DNA from: an uncultured Ruminococcus sp.
Lineage (GTDB): Bacteria > Bacillota > Clostridia > Oscillospirales > Ruminococcaceae
Assembly (NCBI GenBank): GCA_947167535.1
Contig: CAMVIL010000113.1
Coordinates: 1-5,471, forward strand
Reading direction: 5' to 3'
DNA: 5,471 nt
The notes under the pieces were generated by a model, which was given only the letters and a program-made list of their open reading frames with translations, was not told where the DNA came from and did no database searches. Positions 4,494 through 5,471 of the stretch are shown here, piece after piece; positions within the stretch are counted from its first letter, which is position 1; the number at the start of each line of letters is the position of its first letter. A program made the translations under genes and the position numbers.

Positions 4494-5471
4494 TCATTCA
4501 ACGATAGCTCCCGGCTTGCACATTTCGGTGCAGATGCCGCAGCCTACGCACTGGGTGTGGTTGATGACGCTGACCTTGGTCTTCTTTGCGTCGCCCTCGG
4601 GTCTGTCCTTCATGGAGATGGCGGGACAGCCTATCTTTAAGCACTGCTTGCAGCCGACGCACTTGTCGTTGTCAACGTGCAGGGGCGGGTTGTGCTTTAC
4701 GTACTTGAGCAGAGCGCAGGGACGGCGGGAGATTATTACAGAAGGCTCGTCCTTTGCAAGCTCTTCCTCGATGACCTTCTTGGTCTCGGCCATGTGATAG
4801 GGGTCTACCACGCGGACGCTCTTTATGCCGATAGCGTGGCAGAGAGCCTCGAGGTCTACTGCAGCTGCGGGGTCGCCCTTTAAGTTCTTGCCGGTGGTGG
4901 GGTTCTGCTGGTGACCGGTCATGCCTGTGATGGAGTTGTCGAGGATTATCACGGTGGAGTTGGTGGCGTTGTATGCCACGTTCACAAGACCTGTCATGCC
5001 GCTGTGCATGAAGGTGGAGTCGCCGATGACAGCAACGCTCTTCTTTTCAGCCTCAGCGCCCAGAGCCTTGTTGTAACCGTGCAGAGCGCTTATCGAAGCG
5101 CCCATGCAGATGGTGGTATCCATTGCGTTCAGCGGTGCAGCGGAGCCGAGAGTATAGCATCCGATGTCGCCCGAAACGTAAACGCCCAGCTGAGACAGGC
5201 AGTAGAAAAGACCTCTGTGAGGACATCCTGCGCACATAACGGGAGGACGAACGGGAACGGGCTCGTCGAAGGTCATGTTGTCGGGCTTTTCACCGAGCAG
5301 CTTCTCGCGCACGATGGACTGAGATATCTCATACTCCCAGCCGAAAACTTCCTTGCCAACAACGTCGATGCCGTTCTTCTTGCAGTGAGCTTCTATAACG
5401 TCGTCGAGCTCCTCGATAACGTAAACCTTGTCGCACTTGGACGCGAAGTCCTTTATTATCTCAACAGGCAG
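4494..5471 (-). CDS. iorA: Indolepyruvate:ferredoxin oxidoreductase, alpha subunit (C-terminal 325 residues; 5' end outside window)
   Basis: The frame enters at the window edge and runs to a TGA at 4496-4494. It encodes the last 325 residues of a protein that is usually about 580-620 long. IorA is the thiamine diphosphate and iron-sulfur subunit of the oxygen-sensitive IorAB complex, which oxidatively decarboxylates aryl-pyruvates to arylacetyl-CoA. The PPVMCAGCPHRG motif (fragment residues 76-87) and GDIGCYTLG (101-109) open the thiamine-binding domain. GDS at 150-152, with LDNS near 177-180, forms the thiamine/magnesium motif, followed by TGMTGHQQNP. A C-terminal ferredoxin domain carries two [4Fe-4S] sets, with cysteines at 271, 274, 277 and 282 and at 308, 311, 314 and 318. 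The part before residue 54 belongs to the linker domain after the pyrimidine-binding domain. A GTG at 5312 is in frame but internal, because coding sequence of the same protein continues upstream. All key residues in the visible part are present. Confidence 0.96.
   Translation of the reverse strand: MPVEIIKDFASKCDKVYVIEELDDVIEAHCKKNGIDVVGKEVFGWEYEISQSIVREKLLGEKPDNMTFDEPVPVRPPVMCAGCPHRGLFYCLSQLGVYVSGDIGCYTLGSAAPLNAMDTTICMGASISALHGYNKALGAEAEKKSVAVIGDSTFMHSGMTGLVNVAYNATNSTVIILDNSITGMTGHQQNPTTGKNLKGDPAAAVDLEALCHAIGIKSVRVVDPYHMAETKKVIEEELAKDEPSVIISRRPCALLKYVKHNPPLHVDNDKCVGCKQCLKIGCPAISMKDRPEGDAKKTKVSVINHTQCVGCGICTEMCKPGAIVE

Noticed and set aside
5310..5312. GTG at 5312 as the start of a shorter IorA-like protein
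   Set aside because: The same frame stays open with protein-like sequence for 53 more codons up to the window edge, and IorA is much longer than 272 residues, so this is an internal valine codon.

Overview
The window reads as a stretch of chromosome from an anaerobic, low-redox Firmicute, most likely a gut or rumen Clostridia of the Ruminococcus/Oscillospiraceae type. This rests on the oxygen-sensitive ferredoxin-dependent 2-oxoacid oxidoreductase genes, strong AGGAGG-type ribosome binding sites, a textbook sigma-A promoter, moderate GC (roughly half by eye) and the general look of the proteins. The genus is an inference, not a direct reading. Every gene I can support lies on the minus strand, so gene order runs from high to low coordinates.

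Region 1 (5471 down to 3110) holds iorA (indolepyruvate:ferredoxin oxidoreductase alpha subunit, cut by the window edge) and iorB (beta subunit). Between them sit two uncharacterised membrane-protein genes: a glycine-rich protein with about four membrane segments and a 69-70 residue single-pass protein. The ribosome binding site of iorB lies in the last codons of the small membrane gene, so these two are probably translationally coupled.

Region 2 (3109 down to 634) begins with a 144-base spacer containing a strong hairpin. It continues with paaK (phenylacetate/arylacetate-CoA ligase), a DUF1877/YfbM-like gene whose ATG overlaps the paaK stop (TAATG), and a tandem ACT-domain protein. It closes with a clear intrinsic terminator. 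IorAB, PaaK and the ACT protein form a familiar neighbourhood for interconverting aryl-pyruvates, arylacetyl-CoA thioesters and arylacetates. This serves either fermentation of aromatic amino acids or, as is known physiologically for rumen anaerobes, making aromatic amino acids from arylacetates by reductive carboxylation.

Region 3 (633 down to 1) is a separate transcription unit. A near-perfect TTGACA-17-TATAAT promoter, with a palindrome over its -10 box, drives a MarR-family regulator gene. After 35 bases there follows the start of another gene cut by the window edge; its first 20 codons faintly recall the N-terminus of a glycogen branching enzyme.

I see no rRNA, tRNA, CRISPR array, transposon or phage element, and no clearly new type of system. 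The least explained items are the two membrane genes that separate iorA from iorB, the DUF1877 gene locked to paaK, and the hairpin spacer ahead of paaK.
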